Shown here in pieces: positions 63,254 to 64,000 of a stretch of DNA of 64,000 bases. Numbering within the stretch: the first letter of the stretch is position 1; each line of letters begins with the position of its first letter. Made by a program: the position numbers and the translations under genes. Location of the stretch: contig JBKGHI010000007.1 in NCBI GenBank assembly GCA_046520405.1, forward strand, positions 1-64,000, in the 5' to 3' direction. This DNA comes from Myxococcus sp046520405. GTDB taxonomy: Bacteria; Myxococcota; Myxococcia; Myxococcales; Myxococcaceae. Under the pieces are notes generated by a model. The model ran no database searches, was not told the DNA's origin, and was given only the letters and a program-made list of their open reading frames with translations.

Positions 63254-63730
63254 ATGTCCTCGCAGGATGATCGTTTTCCGAAGGGTTCCTTTGGTGATTC
63301 GCCGGAGTACGGGGCGCGGTTCGCCGAGTTCGCCAACGCGGTGATTCCGGGCGGGCGCGGCCTGGTGCAGCAGCTCTTCCGCGCGAAGCAGGAGGCGCTC
63401 AAGGGTGTCGCGCACATCCTCGACGCGCAGATTCACGAGCTGCAGCACATCGACGCCGCCATCGAGGACCGGGCGAATCAGCCGTGTCCGCCGACGTCGG
63501 CCCATCCTCCCCGCACGGGAACGTCGCTGGGCGATGTCTTCCAGAAGGCCAGCGACCTGATTCTCGCGAAGCGGCCGAAGGGAAGCTCGGGCGCCGCGGA
63601 GTGCGCACGGCCCAGTGACCGTCGCGCGCCTCCCGCGGGCGGATGCACCACGGGCGAGGCGACTGTGAGCAGCACCGGCACGGCGGCCAGCCCCGCGCCG
63701 GAACCGCTTGAGAAGATTTCCATCAGCTAG
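63254..63730 (+). CDS. Small protein of unknown function in the biosynthetic operon
   Basis: A 158-residue protein without signal peptide or membrane helix. Residues about 20-75 form one long amphipathic helix (around FANAVIPGGRGLVQQLF and AHILDAQIHELQHIDAAI). The remainder is Pro/Ser/Thr-rich and probably disordered. No family recognised. ATG 63254 follows AAAGAGG. It sits between the ArsA-like ATPase and the next PKS gene. The helix could bind a membrane or lipid surface, which would fit with its patatin and ArsA/Get3-like neighbours, but this is conjecture. Confidence 0.6.
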   Translation: MSSQDDRFPKGSFGDSPEYGARFAEFANAVIPGGRGLVQQLFRAKQEALKGVAHILDAQIHELQHIDAAIEDRANQPCPPTSAHPPRTGTSLGDVFQKASDLILAKRPKGSSGAAECARPSDRRAPPAGGCTTGEATVSSTGTAASPAPEPLEKISIS

Positions 63731-63751
63731 TCGCAGTGAAAGGGGTGGGCA

Positions 63752-64000
63752 GTGTCGGATGAGTCCATTCGAGTGAGGATGTCCAACGAGGAGAATGCTC
63801 TCTCGATGGAGTCAATGACGCCCTTGCAACGGGCGGCATTGGCCATCAAGACCCTCCGGGCGCGCGTGGATGGATTGGAGCGCGCGCGCTCGGAGCCCAT
63901 CGCGGTCATCGGCATGGGGTGCCGGTTCCCCGGCGGCGCGAACGACCCGAACGCGTACTGGGAGCTGCTGCGCGGCGGCGTCGATGCCGTATGCACCGTC
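63752..64000 (+). CDS. Polyketide synthase, N-terminal fragment (cut by the window edge)
   Basis: The first 83 codons of another PKS gene, open to the right edge. GTG 63752 has AAAGGGG upstream; ATG 63779 is in the same frame. A docking helix (TPLQRAALAIKTLRARVD) leads into the KS start PIAVIGMGCRFPGG. The helix closely resembles that of the protein starting at 32387. The gene follows the thioesterase module, so gene order does not match module order here. Confidence 0.9.
   Translation, partial: MSDESIRVRMSNEENALSMESMTPLQRAALAIKTLRARVDGLERARSEPIAVIGMGCRFPGGANDPNAYWELLRGGVDAVCTV

Overview
The window is high-GC DNA in which most neighbouring genes overlap by ATGA, GTGA or TGATG. It carries an alternative complex III plus caa3-oxidase supercluster and a large hybrid PKS/NRPS locus. 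Together these point to a myxobacterium of the Myxococcus/Corallococcus/Pyxidicoccus type (inference from gene content; no taxonomic marker is present).

Left part (1-22.7 kb), housekeeping. A trypsin-like protease and a small holin-like membrane protein come first. They are followed by a tightly coupled operon (about 1486-12926) encoding alternative complex III (ActA-F), a small membrane protein, and the four subunits of an A2-type caa3 cytochrome oxidase. Together these form a quinol-to-oxygen electron transfer chain. After it come a leftward membrane protein and a rightward RsbRD-type histidine kinase. Then a leftward three-gene operon (22683 to 14997) encodes a giant AsmA/YdbH-like protein, a DUF1318 (YdbL-like) lipoprotein and a PD40/TPR protein. 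This looks like a myxobacterial form of the YdbH/YdbL lipid-transport system.

Right part (22.8-64 kb), a biosynthetic cluster read here as DKxanthene-type: a yellow polyene pigment with pyrrole and oxazole units, joined to asparagine. A leftward pair makes the pyrrole starter: a prolyl-AMP ligase and a prolyl-carrier dehydrogenase with an isovaleryl-CoA-dehydrogenase-type catalytic Glu. Across a 585-bp divergent region holding a perfect 21-bp palindrome, the rightward genes begin. They are: an EboF-like phosphodiesterase; an FAD oxidase with an unassigned C-terminal half; a KS-ACP protein with no AT and a KS lacking two catalytic residues; a KS-AT-KR-ACP protein whose AT has lost its active-site Ser; a Cy-A-PCP-KS-AT-DH-KR-ACP hybrid; two KS-AT-DH-KR-ACP modules; and a C-A(Asn)-PCP-TE terminator module. 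A patatin-like lipase, an ArsA-like ATPase and a small unknown protein follow. The window ends in the start of another PKS, so the cluster continues to the right.

Four apparent single-base losses break otherwise intact genes: actC near 6438, coxB near 9642, and the hybrid megasynthase near 41614 and 43235. All shift the frame the same way, and sequencing or assembly error is the simplest reading. In actC the shift opens a false reading frame running from actC through actD into actE. No tRNA, rRNA, CRISPR array or insertion sequence was seen.
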